64,000 nucleotides of DNA from Sphingomonas ginsenosidimutans (GCF_002374835.1 NZ_NWVD01000001.1:248001-312000), one strand, 5' to 3'; positions 28,411-37,715 are shown, counted from the stretch's first letter. Made by a program: numbers and translations. The notes: generated from the sequence alone by a model not told the origin.

Positions 28411-29382
28411 ATGACCATCCTCGTCACCGGCGCCGCCGGGTTCATCGGCCATGCCGTCGCGCATCGCCTGCTGGACCGCGGCGACAGCGTGATCGGGATC
28501 GACAATTTCAACGATTATTACGACCCCGCGCTGAAGGAAGCGCGCGCCGCCAGCTTCGCCGACGTGCCCGCGATGCGGATGGTGCGCGGCGATATCGCCG
28601 ATGCGGAGATGGTCGCGGCGCTGGTGCGCGACCATGGCGTCACGCGGATCGTCCACCTCGCCGCGCAGGCGGGGGTGCGGTACAGCATCGACAATCCGTT
28701 CGCCTACGAACGCTCGAACCTGGCGGGGCATCTGTCGCTGCTGGAGGCGAGCCGCCATGCGCCGGGGTTCGAGCATCTGGTCTATGCCTCGTCCAGCTCG
28801 GTCTATGGCGACCGGCCGCTCAACGGCGGCGGGTTCAGCGAGGACGATGCCGCGGTGAACCCGGTATCGCTCTACGCTGCGACGAAAAGGTCATGCGAGC
28901 TGATGAGCGATGCCTATGCCACGCTCTACAAATTCCCGCAGACGGGGCTGCGCTTCTTCACCGTCTACGGCCCGTGGGGGCGGCCGGACATGGCGATCTT
29001 CGGCTTCACGCGGAAGATCCTGTCGGGCGAGCCGATCGAGGTCTATGGCGAGGGGAAGATGGCGCGCGACTTCACCTTCATCGACGATATCGTCGACGGG
29101 GTGGTGGGCGCGCTGGACCACCCGCCCGAACGCGGCGCGCACCGCGTCCTCAACATCGGCGACAGCCACCCGGTCGGGCTGATGGACATGATCGGGACGC
29201 TGGAGGCGGCGCTGGGCCGCACCGCGATCAAGCACATGCGCCCGATGCAGCCCGGCGACGTCACCGCGACCTTCGCCGACGTGTCGAAGCTTCACGCGCT
29301 CACCGGCTATCGACCGAAGGTGATGCTGGGCGAGGGGATCGGGCGGTTCGTTCAATGGTATCGGGAGTTCTACGGCGCATGA
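28411..29382 (+). CDS. UDP-glucuronate 4-epimerase-like NAD-dependent epimerase
   Basis: The 323-aa short-chain epimerase has VTGAAGFIGHAVAHRLLDRG at the N-terminus and IDNFNDYYDPALKEAR, the segment characteristic of CapI/LpsL UDP-glucuronate 4-epimerases rather than GalE. It also has HLAAQAGVRYSI and the catalytic Tyr-X3-Lys in SLYAATKRSCE. It would convert UDP-glucuronate to UDP-galacturonate. It lies directly after ugd, which supplies its substrate, and overlaps manC by 4 bp. The related UDP-arabinose or plain UDP-glucose epimerases are less likely alternatives. Confidence 0.87.
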   Translation: MTILVTGAAGFIGHAVAHRLLDRGDSVIGIDNFNDYYDPALKEARAASFADVPAMRMVRGDIADAEMVAALVRDHGVTRIVHLAAQAGVRYSIDNPFAYERSNLAGHLSLLEASRHAPGFEHLVYASSSSVYGDRPLNGGGFSEDDAAVNPVSLYAATKRSCELMSDAYATLYKFPQTGLRFFTVYGPWGRPDMAIFGFTRKILSGEPIEVYGEGKMARDFTFIDDIVDGVVGALDHPPERGAHRVLNIGDSHPVGLMDMIGTLEAALGRTAIKHMRPMQPGDVTATFADVSKLHALTGYRPKVMLGEGIGRFVQWYREFYGA

Positions 29383-30419
29383 CGCAGATCGTTCCGGTGA
29401 TCCTGTCGGGCGGATCGGGGACGCGGCTGTGGCCGCTGTCGCGGGCGGAGAAGCCCAAGCAGTTCCTGTCGCTGACCGCGGCGGAAACGATGCTGCAACT
29501 CACCGCGGCGCGCGCGCGGGGGGCGGGGTTCGCCGCGCCGGTGGTGGTCGCGAACGCCGCGCATGCCGACGAGGTGGAGGCGCAGCTCGCCGCCGCGGGC
29601 GCCGAGCCGCAGGCGCTGGTGCTGGAACCGGTCGGGCGCAACACCGCGCCCGCGATCGCGCTGGCGGCGCTGTCGGCGGACCCGGACGCGGCGCTGCTGG
29701 TGATGCCGTCCGATCATGTCATCGCCGATGTCGATGCGTTCCACGCCGCGATCCGCCGCGCGCTGCCGCTGGTCGAGGATGGCTGGCTGGTGACGTTCGG
29801 GATCACCCCGGACGCGCCCGAGACCGGCTATGGCTATATCCAGGTCGGCGAGGAGGTGGCGGCGGGCGTCCACCGCGTCGCGCGCTTCGTGGAGAAGCCC
29901 CGGCGCGATGTGGCGGAGGCGATGCTGGCGGCGGGGGACCATGCGTGGAACGGCGGGATCTTCCTGTTCCGCGCCGATGCCTTCGTCGCCGCGCTGGAAC
30001 GGTTCGCGCCCGCGATGCTGGCGGCGGTGCGCGCGTCGCTGGACGCCGCGCGGCGCGAGGGCGCGCGGGTGTGGCCGGATGCCGATGCGTTCGCGGCCTC
30101 GCCGTCCGATTCGATCGACTATGCGGTGATGGAAAAGGCCGACCGCGTCGCGGTGGTGCCGGTGGCGATGGGGTGGAGCGACGTGGGCAGCTGGGACGCG
30201 CTGCACGCGATCAGCGAGGGCGACGCGCAGGGCAATGTCGTCAGCGGCGACGTGGTGGCGCTGGACGCGGCGAACTGCCTGGTGCGGGCCGAGGGCGTGC
30301 GCGTCGCGATCGCCGGGGTCAGCGACTTGATCGTGGTGGCCAGCGGTTCCGACGTGCTGATCGTCCCGCGCGGGCGCAGCCAGGACGTCAAATTGCTGCT
30401 GGATGCGATGAAGAAATAA
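29379..30419 (+). CDS. manC: Mannose-1-phosphate guanylyltransferase (single-domain)
   Basis: The 346-aa enzyme makes GDP-mannose. It starts IVPVILSGGSGTRLWPLSR, the nucleotidyltransferase signature, then KPKQFLSL, and has EPVGRNTAPAIALAAL, MPSDHVI and FVEKP in order. It ends soon after the left-handed helix domain and lacks the C-terminal cupin that gives many ManC proteins phosphomannose isomerase activity. Mannose-6-phosphate must therefore come from another gene. The ATG at 29379 overlaps the epimerase stop; an upstream-open frame is an artefact. Confidence 0.93.
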   Translation: MTQIVPVILSGGSGTRLWPLSRAEKPKQFLSLTAAETMLQLTAARARGAGFAAPVVVANAAHADEVEAQLAAAGAEPQALVLEPVGRNTAPAIALAALSADPDAALLVMPSDHVIADVDAFHAAIRRALPLVEDGWLVTFGITPDAPETGYGYIQVGEEVAAGVHRVARFVEKPRRDVAEAMLAAGDHAWNGGIFLFRADAFVAALERFAPAMLAAVRASLDAARREGARVWPDADAFAASPSDSIDYAVMEKADRVAVVPVAMGWSDVGSWDALHAISEGDAQGNVVSGDVVALDAANCLVRAEGVRVAIAGVSDLIVVASGSDVLIVPRGRSQDVKLLLDAMKK

Positions 30420-30422
30420 GCC

Positions 30423-31313
30423 TCAGCCTAGCAATTCGGCGCGGTGGCGCGCAACCAGATCGGCCAGCCATGCGCGAAAGACGCGGACGCGCGCGAGGCG
30501 GCGGGTGTCGCGATGGGTGACCAGCCAGAAGGCGCGGCGGATCGATATGTCGGGCAGCACCCGCACCAGAGCGGGGTTCGCGCCGGCGATGAAATGCGGC
30601 AGCACACCGATCCCGGCCCCCGATTCGATCAGGCGCGCCTGCGCCTGGATGCTCGACGAGCGCAGGTGCGGGACGAGTCGCGCGTCGATATCGTCGAGGT
30701 AGCGCAGCTCCGGCGCGTAGAGCAGGTCGGGGATATAGCCGACCAGACGATGCGCGGTGCCCAGCGTCGCGCGCGTCGGCGCAGGGTGCCGGGCGAGATA
30801 GTCGCGGGCAGCGTAGAGGTGCAGCGCGTAATCCGACAGTTTCGCCGCCACCAACGGGCCGCTGCGCGGGCGCGCGAGCAGCACGGCGACGTCGGCCTCA
30901 CGCCGCGACGGACTGAGAAAGCCGCTGCTGGCGACCAGATCGACGGTCAGCCCGGGGTGCTCCGACGCGAAGGCGGGCAGGTGGCGCGCGACGAAGAAGG
31001 CGCCGAACCCCTCCGACACGCTGACGCGCAACACCCCGGTCAGCGTCCCCGCCGCGCCGTCGCTGGCGATCGCGTCGGCGGCGCGCGCCATGCGTTCGAC
31101 CTGCGCCAGCAGCGCCTCGCCCGCCTCGGTCAGCACCTGCCCCTCGCGCGTCTGTTCGAACAGCGTGCGGCCCAGCCGCGCCTCCAGCCGGCGCAGGCGG
31201 CGGCCGATCGTGGTGGCATCGACCCCCATCGCCGCGGCGGCGCGCGCCAGCTGCCCCGATCGCGCGATGGCGAGGAAATCCTGCAGGTCGTTCCAGGGCA
31301 CCGGCTGCGTCAT
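30423..31313 (-). CDS. LysR-family transcriptional regulator
   Basis: The 296-aa protein has an N-terminal winged helix-turn-helix (NDLQDFLAIARSGQLARAAAAMGVDATTIGRRLRRLE) and a C-terminal periplasmic-binding-like effector domain. The ATG at 31313 begins the usual LysR N-terminus; the frame is open further upstream without support. It is divergent from mmsA, and the 88-bp gap carries a clean inverted repeat, so it is the probable regulator of the valine pathway genes. Its 3' end nearly touches manC (3 bp). Confidence 0.9.
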   Translation of the reverse strand: MTQPVPWNDLQDFLAIARSGQLARAAAAMGVDATTIGRRLRRLEARLGRTLFEQTREGQVLTEAGEALLAQVERMARAADAIASDGAAGTLTGVLRVSVSEGFGAFFVARHLPAFASEHPGLTVDLVASSGFLSPSRREADVAVLLARPRSGPLVAAKLSDYALHLYAARDYLARHPAPTRATLGTAHRLVGYIPDLLYAPELRYLDDIDARLVPHLRSSSIQAQARLIESGAGIGVLPHFIAGANPALVRVLPDISIRRAFWLVTHRDTRRLARVRVFRAWLADLVARHRAELLG

Positions 31314-31324
31314 TGCAGGTGAGC

Positions 31325-31351
31325 GTTGCAGAATTGCCGCTTGCCTGCAAC
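31325..31351. promoter_or_regulatory. Putative LysR operator between regulator and mmsA
   Basis: A perfect inverted repeat, GTTGCAG at 31325-31331 and CTGCAAC at 31345-31351, is separated by 13 nt, the size and symmetry of LysR-family binding sites. An extra TTGCAGG half-site overlaps the regulator's start at 31313-31319. It lies about 50 bp upstream of the mmsA start codon. Confidence 0.55.
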
Positions 31352-31401
31352 GCGTCGGCGGGCGCACACCCCGCCGCACGAGATGGCAGGAGAGAGACAC
31401 C

Positions 31402-32901
31402 ATGCGCACGATCGACCATCATATCGTGGGCGGTGCGGCTGGTGCCGCGGCGCGCACCGGCGAGGTATTCGATCCCAACAGCGGACAGGTGCAGGCGCGC
31501 GTCGCGCTGGGCACGACCGCCGATCTGGACCGCGCGGTCGCCGCCGCGCAGGCCGCGCAGCCCGGCTGGGCGGCGACCAACCCGCAGCGCCGTGCGCGCG
31601 TGATGTTCCGCTTCAAGGAACTGGTCGAGGCGAACATGGAGGAGCTGGCGCGCACGCTGTCCAGCGAACATGGCAAGGTGATCGCCGATTCGAAGGGTGA
31701 CATCCAGCGCGGGCTGGAGGTGATCGAATTTGCCTGCGGCATCCCGCACGTCCTGAAGGGCGAATATACGCATGGCGCGGGGCCGGGGATCGACGTCTAT
31801 TCGATGCGGACCCCGATCGGCATCGGCGCGGGGATCACCCCGTTCAACTTCCCGGCGATGATCCCGATGTGGATGTTCGGCGTCGCGATCGCGTGCGGCA
31901 ACGCCTTTATCCTCAAGCCGAGCGAGCGCGACCCGTCGGTGCCGGTGCGGCTGGCCGAGCTGATGCGCGAGGCCGGGCTGCCCGAGGGCATCCTGCAGGT
32001 GGTGCACGGCGACAAGGAGATGGTCGACGCGATCCTGGACCATCCGGCGATCGGCGCGATCAGCTTCGTCGGATCGAGCGATATCGCGCATTACGTCTAC
32101 CGGCGCGGCGTGGACGCGGGCAAGCGCGTGCAGGCGATGGGCGGGGCCAAGAACCACGGTATCGTGATGCCCGACGCCGATCTGGACCAGGTGGTCGCCG
32201 ACCTGTCCGGTGCGGCGTTCGGTTCGGCGGGCGAGCGGTGCATGGCGCTGCCGGTGGTGGTGCCGGTGGGCGAGAAGACCGCCGATGCGCTGCGCGAGAA
32301 ACTGATCCCCGCGATCGCCGCGTTGCGCGTCGGCGTATCGACCGATGCGGAGGCGCATTACGGCCCGGTGGTGAACGCGGCGCACAAGCAGCGCGTGGAA
32401 AACTGGATCCAGACCGGCGTGGACGAGGGCGCGGAGCTGGTGGTCGACGGCCGCGGCTTCACGTTGCAGGGGCATGAGCAGGGCTTCTTCATCGGCCCGA
32501 CGCTGTTCGACCGCGTCACCACCGACATGAGCGCGTATCGCGAGGAAATCTTCGGACCCGTGCTCCAGATCGTGCGCGCGCCCGATTTCGAAACCGCGGT
32601 GCGGCTGCCGAGCGAGCACCAATACGGCAACGGCGTCGCGATCTTCACCCGCAACGGCCATGCCGCGCGCGAATTCGCCGCGCGCGTCAACGTCGGCATG
32701 GTGGGCATCAACGTGCCGATCCCGGTGCCGGTCGCCTATCACACGTTCGGCGGGTGGAAGCGCAGCGCGTTCGGCGACACCAACCAGCACGGCATGGAAG
32801 GCGTGAAATTCTGGACCCGCGTGAAGACGGTGACGCAGCGCTGGCCCGACGGCGGCACCGGCGAGGCCGCCAATGCGTTCGTCATCCCGACCATGGGGTG
32901 A
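31402..32901 (+). CDS. mmsA: Methylmalonate-semialdehyde dehydrogenase (CoA-acylating)
   Basis: The 499-aa aldehyde dehydrogenase converts methylmalonate semialdehyde to propionyl-CoA at the end of valine catabolism. It has the MmsA-type ITPFNFPAMIPMWMFGVAI cofactor region, FVGSSDIAHYVY, and the active-site block GSAGERCMALPV with Cys280. The KSSAFGD-like element appears as KRSAFGDTNQHG. AGGAGAG precedes the ATG at 31402. It opens the valine gene block and lies opposite the LysR gene. Length is normal for the family. Confidence 0.95.
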   Translation: MRTIDHHIVGGAAGAAARTGEVFDPNSGQVQARVALGTTADLDRAVAAAQAAQPGWAATNPQRRARVMFRFKELVEANMEELARTLSSEHGKVIADSKGDIQRGLEVIEFACGIPHVLKGEYTHGAGPGIDVYSMRTPIGIGAGITPFNFPAMIPMWMFGVAIACGNAFILKPSERDPSVPVRLAELMREAGLPEGILQVVHGDKEMVDAILDHPAIGAISFVGSSDIAHYVYRRGVDAGKRVQAMGGAKNHGIVMPDADLDQVVADLSGAAFGSAGERCMALPVVVPVGEKTADALREKLIPAIAALRVGVSTDAEAHYGPVVNAAHKQRVENWIQTGVDEGAELVVDGRGFTLQGHEQGFFIGPTLFDRVTTDMSAYREEIFGPVLQIVRAPDFETAVRLPSEHQYGNGVAIFTRNGHAAREFAARVNVGMVGINVPIPVPVAYHTFGGWKRSAFGDTNQHGMEGVKFWTRVKTVTQRWPDGGTGEAANAFVIPTMG

Positions 32902-32915
32902 TGACGGGGTAAACG

Positions 32916-33455
32916 ATGATGCCGGCGCCAGTTTCGATCCGCTTCGCAGCGCCTGGGCGCGGGGTGCCGGCGTTGTTGCTGGCCGGGTTGCTGGCGGCCT
33001 GTTCGTCGCCAGACGCGGACTATGGGAATGTCCCCGTCCCGGAGCGCGAGGCGGAGGCGCAGCAGGCGATCGAGGCGGCGGCGGCCACGAACGGCGTGCG
33101 GGCGACCGCGCGCACCGGCGTGCCGATCCAGGCCAGGCCGCTGACCGCCGCGCGCGGCCGCGCATTGCCGGCGGATTATCAGGGCTATTGGGGGGTGACC
33201 CCCGACGATTGCGAGCTGGCCAATACCGCGGCGACCGGCCGCATCAACATCGACGCCGACACGATCCGTTTCCACGAAGCGAAGGCGCGGGTGCAGTCGA
33301 TCGCGCTGAGCGACCCTTACGCGCTGAGCGCCGAGCTGCGCTTTTCGGGGGAGGGCGCGGGCTGGACGCGGCGCAACGATTTCCGGCTGGAGAACGGCGG
33401 TACGGTGCTGGTACGGCGGGACGGCGCGCAGGTGGTGCGGTACGAGAAATGCTAG
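32916..33455 (+). CDS. Small lipoprotein of unknown function
   Basis: The 179-aa protein has a lipoprotein signal peptide; the lipobox is LLAAC with the modified cysteine near residue 29. The mature part is mostly beta-strand, with YQGYWGVTPDDCELANTAA in the middle and a C-terminal cysteine that could pair with that internal one. It starts 14 bp after mmsA on the same strand, so it is probably co-transcribed. Nothing in it suggests an enzyme of valine breakdown; an envelope protein of unknown role is the best description. Confidence 0.75.
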   Translation: MMPAPVSIRFAAPGRGVPALLLAGLLAACSSPDADYGNVPVPEREAEAQQAIEAAAATNGVRATARTGVPIQARPLTAARGRALPADYQGYWGVTPDDCELANTAATGRINIDADTIRFHEAKARVQSIALSDPYALSAELRFSGEGAGWTRRNDFRLENGGTVLVRRDGAQVVRYEKC

Positions 33456-33696
33456 GGCGGCGCGATATTCGGACTCAACCCGTTCAACGAATCCTCAGGG
33501 CGAACGGACGGGAATGTCGATACACCTGGGGGCGGATCACCCGTCGCCTGCCTGCCGTTCGTGCCAAGGAGAGGTCGAGCTTGTCGACGCCTCGTCCCGA
33601 AGCATATGCGCCGCGGTGCGTGATCGGGCGGACCGGGATGCCGACATGTCCTGTCGTTCGGCGAGGAAACAACGCGGCCCATAACGGGATGAGGAC
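33456..33696. other. Intergenic stretch without recognised feature
   Basis: I see no supported gene in this 241-bp gap between the lipoprotein and the acyl-CoA dehydrogenase. It probably contains a second promoter for the downstream valine genes, but no box could be assigned. Confidence 0.4.
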
Positions 33697-34842
33697 ATGA
33701 CCGACCAATTCGACCTGACCGACGACCAGCGCGAGATCCAGGAGCTGGCACGGCGCTTCACCGCCGACCGGATCACGCCGTTCGCCGCGGAGTGGGACGA
33801 GAAGCACGTCTTCCCGCGCGACACCATCAAGGCGGCGGCAGAGCTGGGCTTTGCCGCGATCTACGTCAGCGAGGAATCGGGCGGGATCAATCTGGGGCGG
33901 CTGGAAGCGGCGCTGATCATGGAGGCGATGGCATACGGCTGTCCCGCGACCAGCGCGTTCATCTCGATCCACAACATGGCCGCATGGATGATCGACCGGT
34001 TCGCCGACGCCGATCTGAAGGCGCGCTACCTGCCCGATCTGGTCACGATGGAGCGGATCGCCAGCTATTGCCTGACCGAGCCGGGTTCCGGATCCGATGC
34101 GGCCGCGCTGAAGACCAGCGCGCGGCGGGACGGCGACCATTATGTCGTCAACGGCACCAAGCAGTTCATTTCCGGCGCGGGCGAGAACGAGGTGTACGTC
34201 ACCATGGTCCGCACCGGGGCGGAGGGGCCGAAGGGCATTTCGTGCCTGGTGATCGACAAGGACATGCCGGGCGTGTCGTTCGGCGCGAACGAGCGCAAGC
34301 TGGGCTGGCACGCGCAGCCGACGCGGCAGGTGATCTTCGACAACGTCCGCGTGCCGGTCGCCAACCGCGTCGGCGCGGAGGGCGAGGGGTTCCGCTTCGC
34401 GATGATGGGGCTGGACGGCGGGCGGCTGAACATCGGCGCCTGTTCGCTGGGCGGCGCGCAACGCTGCCTGGACGAGGCGATCGCCTATACGAAGGACCGG
34501 CAGCAGTTCGGCAGGCCGGTGGCCGATTTCCAGAACACCCAATTCACGCTGGCCGACATGGACACCGAATTGCAGGCGGCGCGCTACCTGTTGTACGTCG
34601 CCGCGGCGAAGGTGACCGCGGCTGCCCCCGACAAGACCCGCTTCGCCGCGATGGCCAAACGGCTGGCGACCGATACGGGATCGAGCGTGGTCGACCGCGC
34701 GCTGCAACTGCATGGCGGCTACGGCTATCTCATGGACTATCCGATCGAGCGGTTCTGGCGCGACCTGCGCGTCCATTCGATCCTGGAGGGGACGAACCAG
34801 GTGATGCGGATGATCGTCGGTCGGGAGCTGGTGCGGGCATGA
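33697..34842 (+). CDS. Acyl-CoA dehydrogenase, probably isobutyryl-CoA dehydrogenase
   Basis: The 381-aa flavoprotein has the acyl-CoA dehydrogenase layout: SYCLTEPGSGSDAAALKT is the FAD/substrate motif and DRQQFGRPVADFQNTQF the second signature. LEGTNQVMRMIVGREL near the C-terminus contains the catalytic base, Glu364. A GATGAGGAC site precedes the ATG. Overlap with the 3-hydroxyisobutyryl-CoA hydrolase gene and the nearby mmsA and mmsB genes point to isobutyryl-CoA as the substrate. A broader short/branched-chain activity cannot be ruled out from sequence. Confidence 0.9.
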   Translation: MTDQFDLTDDQREIQELARRFTADRITPFAAEWDEKHVFPRDTIKAAAELGFAAIYVSEESGGINLGRLEAALIMEAMAYGCPATSAFISIHNMAAWMIDRFADADLKARYLPDLVTMERIASYCLTEPGSGSDAAALKTSARRDGDHYVVNGTKQFISGAGENEVYVTMVRTGAEGPKGISCLVIDKDMPGVSFGANERKLGWHAQPTRQVIFDNVRVPVANRVGAEGEGFRFAMMGLDGGRLNIGACSLGGAQRCLDEAIAYTKDRQQFGRPVADFQNTQFTLADMDTELQAARYLLYVAAAKVTAAAPDKTRFAAMAKRLATDTGSSVVDRALQLHGGYGYLMDYPIERFWRDLRVHSILEGTNQVMRMIVGRELVRA

Positions 34843-35906
34843 CGGGCGAACTGATCGTTGCGACCGAGGGTGCCGTCGGACGCATCCGGCTCAACCGGCC
34901 GAAGGCGCTCCACGCGCTGACCACCGCGATGTGCACGGGCGTGCTCGACGCGCTGGAGGCGTGGCGCGAGGACGCGGGCGTCCGCTGCGTGGTGATCGAC
35001 CATGCGCCCGCGCCGGACGGCGACCCAAAACTGTCCAGAGGATTCTGCGCGGGCGGCGACATCCGGATGCTGGCCGACAGCGGGGCGAAGGACGGGGCGG
35101 AGGCGCGCGCGTTTTTCCACACCGAGTATCGCATGAACCACCGGCTGTTCACCTATGCCAAGGACACCGTCGCGTTCATGGACGGCATCACCATGGGCGG
35201 CGGGATGGGGATCAGCCAGCCGTGCCGGTTCCGCGTCGCGACCGAGAATACGAAGCTGGCGATGCCCGAGACGGGGATCGGGCTGTTCCCCGATGTCGGC
35301 GGCGGCTGGTATCTGTCGCGGCTGCCGGGGCGGATCGGGCAGTATCTGGCGCTGACCGGGCATCGGCTGGACGGCGCGGAATGCCTGGCGCTGGGGCTGG
35401 CGACGCATTTCCTCCCCGCCGACCGGGTGGAGGAAGCCAAGGCGGCGATCGCGGCGCGGCCCGACGACGTGGCGGCGGTGCTGGACAGGCTGTCGGTGGA
35501 GCCGGGCGCGGCGGCGATCCTGGTGCAGCGTGGGCATGTCGACCGGCTGTTCGCATCGGACCGGCTGGAGGAGGTGTTCGCGGCGCTGGCGGCGGATGAC
35601 GGCGATTTCGCGCGCGCGACGCTGGCGACGCTGAACACCAAATCGCCGCAGACGATGAAGGTCAGCCTGAAGCTGCTGCTCGACGGGCGCACGATGCCGA
35701 CGTTCGAGGACGAGATGCGGCAGGAATATGCGGTGGGCAGCCGCGTGGTGCAGCGCCACGATTTCCTGGAGGGCGTACGCGCGGTGATCGTCGACAAGGA
35801 CAACGCGCCGCGCTGGAACCCCGCGACCCCCGAGGGGGTGAGCGATCATGTGATCGACCAGATCTTCGCGCCGCTGCCCGACGACGAGGCGTGGACGCCG
35901 TACTGA
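34839..35906 (+). CDS. 3-hydroxyisobutyryl-CoA hydrolase (crotonase family)
   Basis: This 355-aa crotonase-fold protein is longer than simple enoyl-CoA hydratases, as HIBYL-CoA hydrolases are. SRGFCAGGDIRML forms the first oxyanion-hole segment and GITMGGGMGISQPC the second. ETGIGLFPDVGGGWYLSRLP carries the Glu and Asp typical of the hydrolase subgroup. It releases 3-hydroxyisobutyrate for MmsB. It overlaps the dehydrogenase by 4 bp. A much longer frame reading through that gene was rejected. Confidence 0.92.
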   Translation: MTGELIVATEGAVGRIRLNRPKALHALTTAMCTGVLDALEAWREDAGVRCVVIDHAPAPDGDPKLSRGFCAGGDIRMLADSGAKDGAEARAFFHTEYRMNHRLFTYAKDTVAFMDGITMGGGMGISQPCRFRVATENTKLAMPETGIGLFPDVGGGWYLSRLPGRIGQYLALTGHRLDGAECLALGLATHFLPADRVEEAKAAIAARPDDVAAVLDRLSVEPGAAAILVQRGHVDRLFASDRLEEVFAALAADDGDFARATLATLNTKSPQTMKVSLKLLLDGRTMPTFEDEMRQEYAVGSRVVQRHDFLEGVRAVIVDKDNAPRWNPATPEGVSDHVIDQIFAPLPDDEAWTPY

Positions 35907-35913
35907 CCGTTAC

Positions 35914-35990
35914 CGCGGCGAAGGCCGGGGTCTGGTGCCGCCAGCTGGGCGATCCGTTGATGAAGACCCGAGCCTGCGCTGGGGTGACGA
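35914..35990. repeat. Palindromic (REP-like) intergenic repeat, copy A
   Basis: Two short imperfect palindromes, GGCGAAGGCCGGGGTCT and CCCGAGCCTGCGCTGGGGTG, lie between the hydrolase and hydratase genes. The same two-part pattern recurs near 51115, 60143 and 62631. This copy is the most diverged of the four. Confidence 0.6.
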
Positions 35991-36008
35991 TCTTGAGAGG
36001 GACAGAAA

Positions 36009-36785
36009 ATGGCCGAATATGAAACGATCCTGGTCGAACGGCGCGGCGCGGTGACGCTGGTCACGCTCAACCGGCCGCAGGCGCTCAACGCGCTCAATTC
36101 GCAGGTGCTGGCCGACCTGCTCGCCGCCTTCGCCGCGTTCGATGCCGATGCGACGCAGGGGTGCGCGGTGCTGACCGGCAGCGATAAGGCGTTCGCCGCC
36201 GGCGCGGATATCAAGGAAATGGCCGCGCAGGGCTTTGCCGACATGTACGGCACCAATTTCTTCGGCGGCTACGAAACGCTGACGCGTACGCGCAAGCCGG
36301 TGATCGCGGCGGTCGCGGGCTATGCGCTGGGCGGCGGGTGCGAACTGGCGATGATGTGCGACTTCATCCTGGCGGCGGACACGGCGAAGTTCGGCCAGCC
36401 GGAGATCAAGCTGGCGGTATCCCCCGGCATGGGCGGATCGCAGCGGCTGGCGCGTGCGGTCGGCAAGGCCAAGGCGATGGAGATGTGCCTGACCGGGCGG
36501 ATGATGGACGCCGCCGAGGCGGAGCGCGCCGGGCTGGTCAGCCGCATCGTGCCGGCCGCCGACCTGGTCGAGGACGCGGTGAAGACCGCCGCGACGATCG
36601 CGGCAATGGCGCCGCTGGCGGTGATCGCGAACAAGGAGATGGTCAACGCCGCCTATGAGACGACGCTGTCGGCGGGCGTTCAGTTCGAACGCCGGCTGTT
36701 CAACGGCCTGTTCGGCACCGCCGACCAGAAGGAGGGAATGGCCGCCTTCGTCGAGAAGCGCGCGGGGCAGTGGACGGGCAAATAG
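36009..36785 (+). CDS. Enoyl-CoA hydratase
   Basis: The 258-aa crotonase has [26 protein letters not shown] for the first oxyanion segment, [14 protein letters not shown] for the second, and [21 protein letters not shown], which holds one of the two catalytic glutamates. It should hydrate methacrylyl-CoA to 3-hydroxyisobutyryl-CoA here, given its neighbours, although the family is broad in specificity. A GAGAGGGA site precedes the ATG. It is separated from the hydrolase by about 100 bp carrying a REP-like repeat. Confidence 0.92.
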   Translation: MAEYETILVERRGAVTLVTLNRPQALNALNSQVLADLLAAFAAFDADATQGCAVLTGSDKAFAAGADIKEMAAQGFADMYGTNFFGGYETLTRTRKPVIAAVAGYALGGGCELAMMCDFILAADTAKFGQPEIKLAVSPGMGGSQRLARAVGKAKAMEMCLTGRMMDAAEAERAGLVSRIVPAADLVEDAVKTAATIAAMAPLAVIANKEMVNAAYETTLSAGVQFERRLFNGLFGTADQKEGMAAFVEKRAGQWTGK

Positions 36786-36830
36786 ACCGCGGCGTTCGTC
36801 GGAACGGGATGGATCGGAGAGGATAATATC

Positions 36831-37715
36831 ATGGCGCGGGTCGGGTTCATCGGGCTGGGCAACATGGGCGGCGGGATGGCCGCGAATCTGGCGAAGAAGG
36901 GGCATGACGTGCGCGCCTTCGACCTGTCGGCCGAGGCGCTGGCGCGGGCGGAGGCGGCCGGGTGCCTTGCCGCCGACAGCGCCGCCGCGGCGGCCGAGGG
37001 CGCGGAGGCGGTGGTGACGATGCTGCCCGCCGGCGCGCATGTCGAGCAGGTCTATGCCGACAGCCTGGCCGGGGTGGCGGCCTCGACGATCCTGATCGAC
37101 TGTTCGACGATCGACGTGACGACCGCGCGGCGCGTCGCGGAGGGTGCGGCGACGCGCGGCATCGCGGCGGTCGACGCGCCGGTCAGCGGCGGGATCGCGG
37201 CGGCCAATGCCGGCACGCTGACCTTCATGGTCGGCGGCAGCGCGGAGGCGTTCGAACGCGCGCGCCCGTTCCTGGAGGACATGGGCAAGGCGGTGGTCCA
37301 TGCCGGCGCCAGCGGCGCGGGGCAGGCGGCGAAGCTGTGCAACAACCTGATCCTGGGTTCGACGATGATCGCGACCTGCGAGGCGTTCGTGCTGGCCGAG
37401 CGGCTGGGGCTGGACGCGCAGACCTTCTTCGACATCGCCAGCAAGGCCACCGCGCAAAGCTGGTCGATGACCAGTTACTGCCCGGTCCCCGGCGTCGGCC
37501 CCGAATCGCCCGCCGACCGTGATTACCAGGGCGGGTTTGCCGGCGCGCTGATGCTGAAGGACCTGAACCTGGCGATGGCGGCCGCCGCCGACGCGCATGC
37601 CGAGGTGCCGATGGGCGCGCGCGCCACCGAACTCTACACCGCCTTTGCCGAGGCCGGGCGGGGCGGCGAGGATTTCTCCGGGATCATCCGGATGCTGGCC
37701 GAAGCGGCCGGATAA
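36831..37715 (+). CDS. mmsB: 3-hydroxyisobutyrate dehydrogenase
   Basis: The 294-aa beta-hydroxyacid dehydrogenase starts GFIGLGNMGGGMAANLAKKG, the NAD-binding and family signature. It has DAPVSGGIAAANAGTLTFMV for the substrate-binding block and GQAAKLCNNLILG with the catalytic lysine, Lys168. It oxidises 3-hydroxyisobutyrate to methylmalonate semialdehyde, the MmsA substrate. It is the last enzyme of the valine block, with GAGAGGATAATATC before the ATG. Confidence 0.95.
   Translation: MARVGFIGLGNMGGGMAANLAKKGHDVRAFDLSAEALARAEAAGCLAADSAAAAAEGAEAVVTMLPAGAHVEQVYADSLAGVAASTILIDCSTIDVTTARRVAEGAATRGIAAVDAPVSGGIAAANAGTLTFMVGGSAEAFERARPFLEDMGKAVVHAGASGAGQAAKLCNNLILGSTMIATCEAFVLAERLGLDAQTFFDIASKATAQSWSMTSYCPVPGVGPESPADRDYQGGFAGALMLKDLNLAMAAAADAHAEVPMGARATELYTAFAEAGRGGEDFSGIIRMLAEAAG

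Noticed and set aside
33792..34838. Upstream extension of the 3-hydroxyisobutyryl-CoA hydrolase frame
   Set aside because: It passes through the acyl-CoA dehydrogenase in another frame; the ATG at 34839 overlaps that gene's stop as expected.
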